From Polymyxa betae (taxonomy: Eukaryota; Endomyxa; Phytomyxea; Plasmodiophorida; Plasmodiophoridae), in assembly GCA_003693705.1 (NCBI GenBank), contig RBZT01000654.1, forward strand, positions 1 through 59,412: a stretch of DNA of 59,412 bases. The letters are read 5' to 3'. Positions 23,637 to 32,874 of the stretch are shown here, piece by piece. Both the position numbers and the translations under genes were made by a program. Within the stretch, counting starts at the first letter, position 1, and each line of letters begins with the position of its first letter. Below the pieces are notes generated by a model, which worked only from the letters and a program-made list of their open reading frames with translations, ran no database searches and was not told the origin of the DNA.

Positions 23637-24544
23637 ATGGTGAATGCCGCCCAAGAACTTGCCCTGAAGGCAGCAGCGCTGGTTGAACAGCTTCAGGTAA
23701 ATCGAATTTCGCCGATTCCATCCATATTGTCCTAATTTAAATCCAGCCAGAACAATCGTTGGAATTTTTTCAACAGGCTTTACAATTAGAGCCAAAAAAT
23801 GTCACGATTTTAGATCAGTATGCGGATTGTTTAATTGAAGTCGGGCGTGACCAGGAAGCCCAGCAAATTCTGCAGACAAGCATTGAATTGGCGCCATTTG
23901 AGAACCCTTTTAAATATATGAATCTGGGCCAACTGCTCTCGGGTCTTCAAGCACTGGAATGCTTCAAGAAAGGCACCGAGCTTATGATGCAGCTGCCGGT
24001 TAGCGACGAGATCAAGACGCGCCTGGCGTCGGGTCTCTGTTCGATGGCCGAATTATATATGACCGATTTGTGTGATGAGCCCAATGCAGAAAGCGCCTGC
24101 GAAGCTTTGCTTTACAGGGCGGCGGAACTGTCATCGGGCTCCATCGACGTCCATCAATCGTTGGCCAGCTTGCGTCTGATTCAGGAGCGCTTCGAAGAAG
24201 CGTCTTCCTACATTTCGAGATGTCTTGAACTGATTGACAACGAGGACGAAGACGACAGCAGCATCTCTTTCGAGATGAGATTGGATCTTGCTAAAATGTG
24301 CATCGAACTGGATCGGTATTCGGACGCCCTTGATCTAATCGATCGATGCCTATGTGACGACGATACGGTAGCAGAGCTCTGGGTTCTGGCAGGGCTTTGC
24401 TATATTAAAGAAGACGATCTCGACAACGCTCAAGAGTTCTTGGGACGCGGCCAGCAGATTCTGTCCAATGAGCCCGACGATGCTCTCCAGGCTGAGCTCG
24501 ACGCAATGCTGAAGGAACTCCAGCAGAAGCAGAGGGCGATCTAA
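23637..24544 (+). CDS. TPR protein, Acl4-like ribosome-assembly chaperone (probable)
   Basis: The first exon encodes MVNAAQELALKAAALVEQLQ. A 49-nt intron (GTAAATCG..ATCCAG) leads to PEQSLEFFQQALQLEPKN, a TPR motif. Further TPR-like helices follow: AQQILQTSIELAPFENPFKY, AACEALLYRAAELSSGS-type text near 24110, DVHQSLASLRLIQERFEEAS, and LWVLAGLCYIKEDDLDNAQE. The product ends LKELQQKQRAI. Length (about 285 residues), acidic character and TPR spacing fit Acl4, the dedicated chaperone of ribosomal protein uL4, but a TPR fold alone does not prove it. The divergent neighbour CCDC86/Cgr1, another 60S factor, supports the assignment. Confidence 0.6.
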
Positions 24545-24741
24545 AATTATAGTGAGCCAATCCCTTCTTTATTGTCTAAGTTTTTCTTTATAATATAACT
24601 TTATTTGTTGAACGAGTCGGCCGACCTGTCATCATGAGAAAATTGCAGCAGTCGATCAGGCCTGATTAATCGCATATAGTGCGAGAGAGTGGTGATGTCG
24701 TCATTTCTCTAACTGACGCCCGGAGCCCTGGTCGTAGGGCG

Positions 24742-26757
24742 ATGGAGATCCCGCCCGAGTCATTGCCAATCTTCGCCCGGCAGACCTTGTCGTCATTTCG
24801 CGAGCCGTCTGTTCGCCTGATCGTCGTGATCGGCGCCGGGATTGCCGGATTGGCCGCTGCCCGCCGTCTACGATCGCTGCATTACGGCGTCGTTATCCTG
24901 GAAGCTCGCGATCGCTGTATACAGATAATAATTATTTCTTTTATAATTTACAGTACTTTCTTAGACGGTGGTCGCATTTTCAGTGATCGTAATGCCATTG
25001 ACTTGTCTTCGAATTACATTGGAGATATGGAGCATAATTCGGCACTATTCGAGCTCTGCGACTCGATCGATTATGATCTTTCCAAAAAGCTTGTCGAGCT
25101 AAAAAGCCACGATGCACTAGCGTATGTCTGCTGATTTCAGTTCAGAAATCTGGAACTAATTGTCGACATTTTTATCAGATAGATATCCGATTTCGGGCTC
25201 TTCACTATCGCTTTATTATCTTCGTTCCGGATTCCGACCGATTCTCGCTCTGCTCGCGGCTGATCTTAACATCAAGTACAATGAGACGGTTGTCGAGATT
25301 GACGCCATCGACCAGGCGCCATTTGTCGTTGTGAAAACAGAATCCGGGCAGAGTTTTGTCGCGGATGGGGTGGTCTGCACAGTTCCGATATCGTTATTGA
25401 AAGTAAGTTGATATATTTGACAACGTTCGAGGTTTAAAACCCTGAAATAGGAGGGCATGATTAATTTCATTCCATCTCCGTTTGGCGATGGTCTTGACGA
25501 TATCACGATGGAACCACTCAATAATGTGATCATGGAATTCCCAGAAATTTTCTGGCCTAGTCTGCCAGATACATTCACGCTGGGGTCGCAGATTGTTTTT
25601 CAGAGCCTTTCTCGATGTAAAGGTTTGCCAGTTCTGACAGTGACAACGTCAGACCCGTATCACGAGCAGGTTCGGATTACTTTGTATAAGCAATTTCATA
25701 ATATCAATTTATTACCAGGCATCAGTTGACGAACTCGTTAATATCATTATGGAGATTGTATGGAGCGAGTTTCCCGATGCTCCGTATCCTACCGCTGCCG
25801 TTCGCACAGCCTGGGGCGGCGATAAATTCGCGAAAGGCGCCTTTCCAAGGAGGTGCCATACACTGTTGCATTATATCGAAGTTTTATTAATAGCAAAGCA
25901 GATTGAATAAGTCGAGCGGTTCTTCAAGCTGGTGGAAATCCGAAGTCACTGCAGCGTCGCCGTTAACATTTGCTGGTGACGCTTGTACTAATCATCGAAT
26001 CGGCAATATTCAGAGCGCGATCAAATCTGCCTGGGCGGCCACCAAACACCTACACGACTTTCTTGGAAAATTATCGCCACGATTCCCGCCTTCCTCGTTC
26101 ACTGTCTCGTGTAAAAGCAACTCGAACGAGTTTCCGGTTTCGGCTATCCTGGTAGATTCAGCGTCGCCTCCCGGAGCTTCAAATATCGATAAGTCCGAAC
26201 TCGTCGAAGAGCCAGTCGACAAAGTGGAGCCGGTACGACCGCTCGAACAGCCGTTAGAAGAACCAATGGAAGTGGAGCCTGAGTCGAATTTGAACGTTCG
26301 TTCACCTGGCAGGCCGGCATCGGAAGACGAGAGAGGCGAAGCGCCTTCCATGCATGATGCCGAGCAGCCGGATGCGAAACGGGAGCGTAAGTCTAGGAGT
26401 AAATCAGGCGTCAAGAATTCATCAACGAATGAGAAGGATGAATCTTCGAAAAAGGAACGAGGCGGAACCAAGGTTCGGTCAAAATGGTTTCACGATGAGC
26501 TTTTGTGGCTTAAATCTTCATAGGCAATAGCTAAGTATATAGCAAGATTGGTGAAGGAAATGGGACCGTCATTAAAACCGAAACACGCCGAATACATTCA
26601 GAGCCGTGTTACCGAGCGAATGGTTGAGGAATGGAAGGCCAAAGGTCAGATCGCCGAGTTCCTTACAAGCGAGCGCAAGCAACGTATTCGTCATTTCGTA
26701 CAGAAATACATCGATGCACGAAGTAAGCCTGCTTCTCAATCTAATCAAGCGTCATAA
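24742..26757 (+). CDS. KDM1-like FAD amine oxidase fused to SRI-like domain
   Basis: Flavin amine oxidase of the LSD1/polyamine oxidase superfamily. RLIVVIGAGIAGLAAARRLR is the FAD-binding GxGxxG. VVILEARDR joins by a 48-nt intron (24918-24965 region) to YGGRIFSD. The substrate-half text SSLSLYYLRSGFRPILALLA and the conserved WGGDKFAKGAF and LTFAGDACTNHRIGNIQSAI follow; the latter is the C-terminal FAD motif. No SWIRM or tower insert is evident. A ~110-residue acidic then Lys/Ser-rich linker follows. A 51-nt intron (26473-26523) then leads in frame to AIAKYIARLVKEMGPSLKPK and KQRIRHFVQKYIDARSK, resembling the SRI (Set2-Rpb1 interaction) domain of SETD2 that binds phosphorylated Pol II CTD. 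Start at 24742 (MEIPPESL) is the best ATG before the FAD motif. Confidence 0.78.
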
Positions 26758-27610
26758 ACTGTACAGATTCATCTCAGTCAGTATCTAACAGCAAATTAAT
26801 TTTAACTAGAATCTGATCTATCGGCATGATTTCTCGATGCCAGTTTATGGCTCGATTCAACATCAGCAGTTTTCATTGCTATAGTTAAGCTACTGCATAT
26901 GTGATCCTTCGTTGCGGTTATAAACTAGCTGGGTTTTTATTTCATGATTGTAGAAGTAGAATGTTCTTCAACTGTGGCTATATAATTACCGAACTCTTCG
27001 TCTATTAAAGATCGCATCTATCGCAATCGAGCATCTTTACAGAAATATATGAAGCCCATCATCGGAAAATTTTTAGTTTGATTGGCAAGCAATTCAACTT
27101 CAACAGATGAACAAGCCATACAAATTCTTGCCATCCAAGTTAGGAATCTTTTATTTCGAGTATGAACTTGGACAATACATCTCAATTGCCTATTCGGAAT
27201 ATTCTCTTGGCAGAATTTCGCCAGAGACTTGTGTTTCAACTCATCGAAAAATTGGCTTTCGCCAGACAAAAGTCACGAGACTGGTCCCTCGGGCTTTCAT
27301 ATAATTTGAAACCAAGTTCCGGGCTTCTTGCCAGAAATCGTGGGGCAGCATAATCGTTAAATAACGAATTTCCTGTGCTTTGAATCATACAAGGCGAAGA
27401 TCGTTGGCTTCTACCAAAAGTTGAGAGACAGAATAACTGTTGAACAACAGAATTGAACTTTAACGACGAAGATTGCCTACGTAACTGCAGAGGCCGCCCA
27501 GTTTAGACAGGCAGAGTAATGTTACGTGCTGTAATGAGAGAGATGGTATTTGAGGCGATTGTCATTTAGATAGGAAGGAGGTCGACAATAGATATTTCGG
27601 TACCTGCCTT
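26758..27610. other. intergenic stretch, nothing recognised
   Basis: About 0.85 kb between the amine oxidase stop and the next ATG. Open frames on both strands around 27018-27350 are mutual shadows without domain content. Confidence 0.55.
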
Positions 27611-30087
27611 ATGGATGCGGATCTTGGCTCGGCCCAGGTTGGCGCCGCCCAAGGGACATAGTTATGTGCTGATGAGTTTGCAGGATAAAAAAACCGGGCC
27701 GCTAAGCGTCAGTGAGCTTCGAGCCAGGCTGGATGCAAAGCTGCAGACGAACAAAGACGAACTTGAGCAGGATGAGAGCAGCAAGAGCTCGATTAGATCC
27801 TTAGACAGTAGCTTTGAAGTGAGCTGCTTGCCATATTATTGCGTTTATGCCTCTGAAACCTGTTTAGAACCCAGAAGAAGAGGTGCGTCCTATTATGAAG
27901 AGGATTAGCCAATTCCAGGCCCAGAATGTTCAATTACCGGCGCTTGCGACGAAAGGAAGTTTGGTAATATGCCTCTCTTGAAATCTGTGGGATCGTAATT
28001 TCTGCAGGCTCACTCACGAACTAGCTCGGCTCAGCCAGTGCAAGCCGTCTCCTGTCCGGCACCGGAATCCACTTCAGTAAATTCATTTAGATTCTGAGGC
28101 CGTTTCTTTAAGCATATTTCTGTCAGGAACAGTCTAACAACGACGCTGTAGAAAAAGGCCCCAAAGTACTTCTAGATCATGGTTTTGATATTCTTTCTGA
28201 ATCTTGATATAGAAGTTCCTAAAGAGAGACTCGTCCAACCAGTCTCCGATGTAATAACTTATCGAGCTCCAGAATTGTTTTGAACTGATTTCTTGTATTA
28301 AGTCCCTCGCCATCAGTAGCGGCGCTGCGATCTCAACTGGCTTTAAATCCCGCTATGCTGAAACCAGGTATTCCACGTTCTCAGCAATCATGGCTATGCA
28401 TAAATTTTATTAGGAGAATCAGGGCGGGTGAAAGCAAGCCGGACCCCCTCTGGACAATCAGCAGATTTTACATCTGCTTCTGAGGTGCCCTCAAATGCTC
28501 CTACGGTGGAGATTCCGAAGACACCCTCTTCTAGTTCAGGTCTCACACCATCGCCGTTACGAGCTTCCAGTAGGGTTTCAGATATCCAACAACGGCTAGC
28601 TCTCGATCCAAACGCCCTTCTTCCAAGTCGGAATTATCCCTCAATGATGCCATTGAGTTGACGTTTTTTAGGTCCACTTTCTGGGCCTCCATCAAGAGGT
28701 CATCGCCGTGGGAAATCGTCTGCAGCTCCAACTGTATGTAGGGGTCTCTCTTTAATTTACATGTTATGATTTTGTTCAGCCAACAGCACCTACCCCTGAA
28801 GTAACCATTGAAAGTCAGCTAAATCGTCCGGCTATCACAACCAAAGCTCGCCGCAGTCGAACTTCTGCCAAGTTTTCCTGCGATGATGAATCCACTCAAA
28901 TGCTAGAAGATATCGAAAGGATGACAACCCAGTTGGACGATGCCGCTTTGTTGGCTCTGCAAGCTGAAAAGGCAGAACAGAACGTTATCGAAAAATTGAT
29001 TGCTGAATCAAATAATTCTGTTTCGGAAACACCGAGCACAGAATCGAGCAATTGTACTGTGGAAAAACCATTACAGGTTGTTGAATCGAGCGTTTCTGTT
29101 GAAGAATCAATTACTGCGAATGATGTTCGCTCGTCCGAAAACAATTTAATTCCAGAAGTTTCGATTGAAGAACGCATTCCTGGAATTGCCATAACAGAAG
29201 ATTGTATCAATCCTGTAAGCAAATGATGGCGGCATCTACGCTGGAAGTTGACATGTTCATTATAGAAACAAATTGCAGATGACAATTTAGGGATTGAGCG
29301 ACTTTCACGAAATTGTCGCCATCGCACAATGGACTCAGGCCTGAACGTTTTCAAAGATGTTGATCCTGATCTGGTCGCGAATATCGATAACGCTCTAGAG
29401 AAGGCATCCGCAAATGAGCAGTAAGTCTGTTCATGCTCAACTGAAAGCTCTGAATCGGTTGCAGAGCTCCTGCAGACACATTACCCCAAGCATTTAATAG
29501 CAATTGTCCTCAAGAGAAGACGCTCGCAAATCAACCGTAACTATTCCACGTTCTCTTCCAAAATTTCTTTGATTTGGTTGCAGAGCTTCTGTAGCAACAA
29601 TACCGCAAGATTCGGATAGCGAAAATGTCTTCGAGAAGGCGCCAGTAACTCAACCGTAATGTTCTCTCTTTTATCATAAATTTGCTTATTTGCTTGCAGA
29701 GCTTCTATAGCAACAATACCGCAAGATTCGGATAGCGAAAATGTCTTCGAGAAGGCGCCAGTAACTCAACCGTAATGTTCTCTCATTTATCATAAATTTG
29801 CTGATTTGCTTGCAGAGCTTCTATAGCAACAATACCGCAAGATTCGGATAGCGAAAATGTCTTCGAGAAGGCGCCAGTAACTCAACCGTAATGTTCTCTC
29901 ATTTATCATAAATTTGCTGATTTGCTTGCAGAGCTTCTGTAGATACAATGCCGCAAGCTTCGGATAGCGAAAATGTTCTCGAGGAGACAACCGCGAATCG
30001 ACAGTAAATTTATTCTAGATTTCTTAAAAGTTCTGATCTATTTACAGAGCCTCTGTACTCACATTACAGCAGGATTCGGCGACCTGA
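27611..30087 (+). CDS. Ser/Thr-rich acidic protein ending in tandem duplicated exons
   Basis: A gene of many small exons with phase-consistent GT..AG introns of 43-50 nt. Start MDADLGSAQ (27611). Exon pieces include KKTGPLSVSELRARLDAKLQ, EEEVRPIMKRISQFQAQNVQ, a Ser/Pro/Thr-rich part (TPSSSSGLTPSPLRASSRVS), a basic GPPSRGHRRGKSS, and the acidic helix DIERMTTQLDDAALLALQAE. Low complexity and abundant Ser/Thr-Pro suggest a scaffold or nuclear phosphoprotein, but I recognise no domain. The C-terminus is built from six successive exons, each beginning in phase with ASxATIPQDSDSENVFEK-type sequence. The first five are exactly 72 nt and the last carries the stop at 30085-30087. Confidence 0.6.
29584..29931 (+). 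repeat. three 116-bp tandem repeats, each exon plus intron
   Basis: Three near-identical units start at 29584, 29700 and 29816. Each contains a 72-nt exon (29584-29655, 29700-29771, 29816-29887) and a 44-nt intron. More diverged 72-nt relatives flank them (29465-29536 and 29932-30003), and a terminal partial copy starts at 30048. The exon encodes 24 codons with phase-2 ends on both sides, so copy number can change without breaking the frame. Confidence 0.92.
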
Positions 30088-30465
30088 TGACATCTGATTG
30101 AATTCCGCAAAATGAATCTCATGACCAGACTGCATATTTTCTGATTCCAAGAGTGAATAATGGCGTCCGGGGCGCTTCTAATAATGCATTAAACTGTTTT
30201 ATTTATTCCAGTCATGCGTTTTACTAAGCAATTGCCAAATCATCGCAATCCAGCTGGTTATTCAAGAACTTGTCCGAATACCATCTCATAGAATAATAGA
30301 TTCGTTATTCTAGGACGGAAAGTCGGATCAGCTGCACTGCATTGGGGAAGTACCTACGACCTGTTCTCACTGCTCTGCTGTCTTCAATTGCCAGGAAGGA
30401 TCACTCATAATCGTCACAGCCGGTTTCGGCAATTTGGTTTCCGTACTCATAGTAATCGCCGAGCT

Positions 30466-31246
30466 ATGTTGCCTCTAAGACATGTACTAACACGATATGG
30501 ACGTCCTGGTCACATGCGGGCATTGGCACCGCTCGCCGCCCCATTCCAGCGACGTTCAATAACGGACGCAGCAAAGGAATCGGAGATCCCGGTGAAGGAG
30601 AGGACGGGACGTCTGGCGACCACGTATATGAAGTTCCTACCCATCAATAATCAAGATCTGCGACGTAGACGACCATCAACCGAAACCCTAAAACCCTAAC
30701 TCTAATGATCAGGTTTGGTCGCACAGGGCCTGGCTGTCGGCACATACGGCATGGTAAATCAAATTCAAACGTGAAAACCTCAAACTCCTTCTTTCTTCAA
30801 CCATTTATTCATTCTTTTATGATCCAAATCTCAATCGGCTTTAGGTAGCGGCGTCGTTATTGGGGACAGCGGGTGTTGATATCACTCCTCTTATTGCTGG
30901 TCTTGGGGGTGCTGGGGTCACCTTGGGGTATTACTCAGTTCAATGGCACTTTGTACAGCTGTTAATCGTGTTCAGATTTGCGTTGAAAGATGTCGCGGCT
31001 AACGCGATCGCCGGCTTCACGCTGGTGATTGAGGGCCCATTCGCGGCCGGCGACGTCGTTCGGGTCGGGCCTGACAAGACCCGCGGCCGTGTCATCATCG
31101 TCGGCCATCGATATGTTCACCTGGATACGTTGGACGACACGAACCAGGTCGTCAGCCGCATCATGATCCCGACCGGCACTGTCCACGCCCATCCGATCGT
31201 CATCGAGCCGCCGGTAGCGTCGTCGAAAAAAAAGAACTCGAAATGA
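30466..31246 (+). CDS. MscS-type mechanosensitive channel, predicted mitochondrial
   Basis: Small-conductance mechanosensitive channel family. The start MLPLRHVLTRYGRPG is followed by an Arg-rich, acid-poor stretch (LAAPFQRRSITDAAKE) like a mitochondrial presequence. An intron (30665-30712, containing a CCCTAAA motif) leads to RLVAQGLAVGTYGM, and another to VAASLLGTAGVDITPLIAGL. A third, of 48 nt, joins GGAGVTLG to FALKDVAANAIAGFTLVIEG. The pore-helix/β-domain signature then reads PFAAGDVVRVG, TRGRVIIVGHRYVHLDTLDD and IMIPTGTV, matching MscS TM3 and β domain. The product is about 215 residues, with a Lys-rich end. MscS proteins are common in bacteria, plants (mitochondrial MSL1), fungi and protists. 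The introns show that it is a resident nuclear gene. Confidence 0.8.
30683..30700. promoter_or_regulatory. telomere-like AAACCCTAAAACCCTAAC motif in intron
   Basis: It lies inside the first intron of the MscS gene, near its acceptor. The same AAACCCTAAAACCCTAAC string appears at 50311-50327 in an intron of the threonyl-tRNA synthetase gene, in the opposite orientation relative to transcription. Confidence 0.5.
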
Positions 31247-32874
31247 GTATCACTATTGGATAAAAACGCAAAACGGAAAGATCCGATTCGGGTACGACCG
31301 GAGATATTTCCAGCACGACGGCGGCGATGCCGTCGGCACTCAGGAGCTCGGACCTGCAGATCGCCAGGAAGATTATCAAACAATTCTGGGTTCTGTTGCT
31401 GGGTGACGCCGCCGTCAGTGCCGATGAGCGACTGCCACGTTCAATCTACATCAGCGAATGGCATCCACGTCTGGCGTTGGCTGTAATCGGGAGGACGCCA
31501 CCCGAGAAGGTTCCCCTTAAGGAGAGCGATCGTCAGCGATTGTAAACGTTTTGCAGTTGTTGCTATTAGCGACCGAGGATTGGCGACGGGATTCTCGTGG
31601 TAACGACGTCATGTCGTTTGACGATTTCGTCACGTCGATAGTGGAGACGTATCAGATCTGGAAGAGGAGAGGTCAATCTATAATCGGGTTCTTATTAGAG
31701 CTGCAGCGTCGCCTGTGCATCACTGTCCGGCATCGCGTCACGGCGCTTCGTTCTCTGGATGAGATGAGCGGCCTGCGACCTGAGCCTCGATCGGCGCCAA
31801 TCCCACGCCCGCCATTGTCACGAACAAGGACAAATGTGACGACTCCAGCCAAATCACCTCGACCGGAAACATCGTTCAGCTTTCTTACACGATTACGAAC
31901 GCTTAGTCGTCATAGCAGGCATCCTAACGATTCTGTCTTTAATTTGCTTTGTTTTCTGCCCCGAATTACGGCTTTCATTTTCCAATTTTTTTTAACACTA
32001 ATGATGATCGTCGATTTCTGTTTGAAATGCGATTAGATGTTCGGCGCCTGGAGCTGATGAATGGCGCTGGTCGGCAGCATCCGGATTGCGGACGCACCGG
32101 ATGGTGGTGAACAAATCGCGCCGTGAAAAACAGGCCCGGTCCATGTCAGCCCGCCATCCGCGTGTTCAGGCCGAGAAGCGCGAACTTGACCTGATCCTCG
32201 AAGATGTCAAAATGAAGAAGCGCCTGCTCGAGCTATTGTCGTTCGAGAACCCGATCTGGCATATTGGCATGATCCAGCAAGACCAGATCGAGAACCACTC
32301 GCAGTTGTGTGTTGATCACAAAGATCGCGATGATACCGATCAAGCCGATTCTATCCGCTGCGACATCTTCAGAGCCGTTCACAAACGAGGTTTTTCACAA
32401 TTTTTCTAATTTCGGGAAACCCCCAAAGTCTCGTTTAGCGATTGTCATTTCGACTTTGGGAAATGATTGCGGTTTATGTAGATTTCTATGAGGAGATCGT
32501 ACTGCCTGAACTGGAAGAGAGAACAGCAGAATGGCGCCAGCTAGCAGAAGGAAGCACCAGAAGGCTGGAATCACCATTGCCCGAGTTCATTGGCAGCCCT
32601 ATTGCACAAGTACTGACCAGGATGAATGAAGACCTTGACCGATATGCCCCCATTGTTCGAAATCCAGCTTTGTGAAGCCGTTGTCGTCAATCTGAATAAC
32701 ATTTGCTGGCAAAATCATGAGGGGTTTATCAATATCGTTGATGGTTGTCAATGTCTTGATTTCAGAGACGACGCTCTGGAAATATTATAATTTAACTGTT
32801 GAATACATGCACGACCGGGAATCTCGATTAGATAGATAGAAGTCTTGGAAGGGGTGAACACCCTTCTAATACCA
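31247..32874. other. GC-rich region with several plausible exons, gene not resolved
   Basis: Plus-strand frames look coding but I cannot join them with confidence. They are 31327-31545 (FWVLLLGDAAVSAD, EWHPRLALAVIGRTPPEK), 31551-31900 (DVMSFDDFVTSIVETYQIWK, an EF-hand-like phrase), 32086-32400 (KRELDLILEDVKMKKRLLEL, a charged helix) and 32442-32675 (YVDFYEEIVLPELEERTAEW). On the minus strand 32770-32640 reads EIKTLTTINDIDKPLMILPA, which also looks coding and overlaps the last plus frame. One or two multi-exon genes probably lie here; no family was recognised. Confidence 0.35.

Noticed and set aside
26010-26471. Minus-strand 153-codon ORF opposite the amine oxidase linker
   Set aside because: Ser-rich mirror of the acidic/Ser linker codons. 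The sense strand has motifs and in-frame introns.
29465-30087. CRISPR array
   Set aside because: Regular 116-bp spacing, but the units are wholly repeated exon-intron pairs with no unique spacers, in a eukaryotic gene.
30466-31246. Bacterial contamination or very recent bacterial transfer (MscS)
   Set aside because: The gene has several short introns and a targeting-like presequence, so it is a resident eukaryotic gene. Ancient transfer remains possible.
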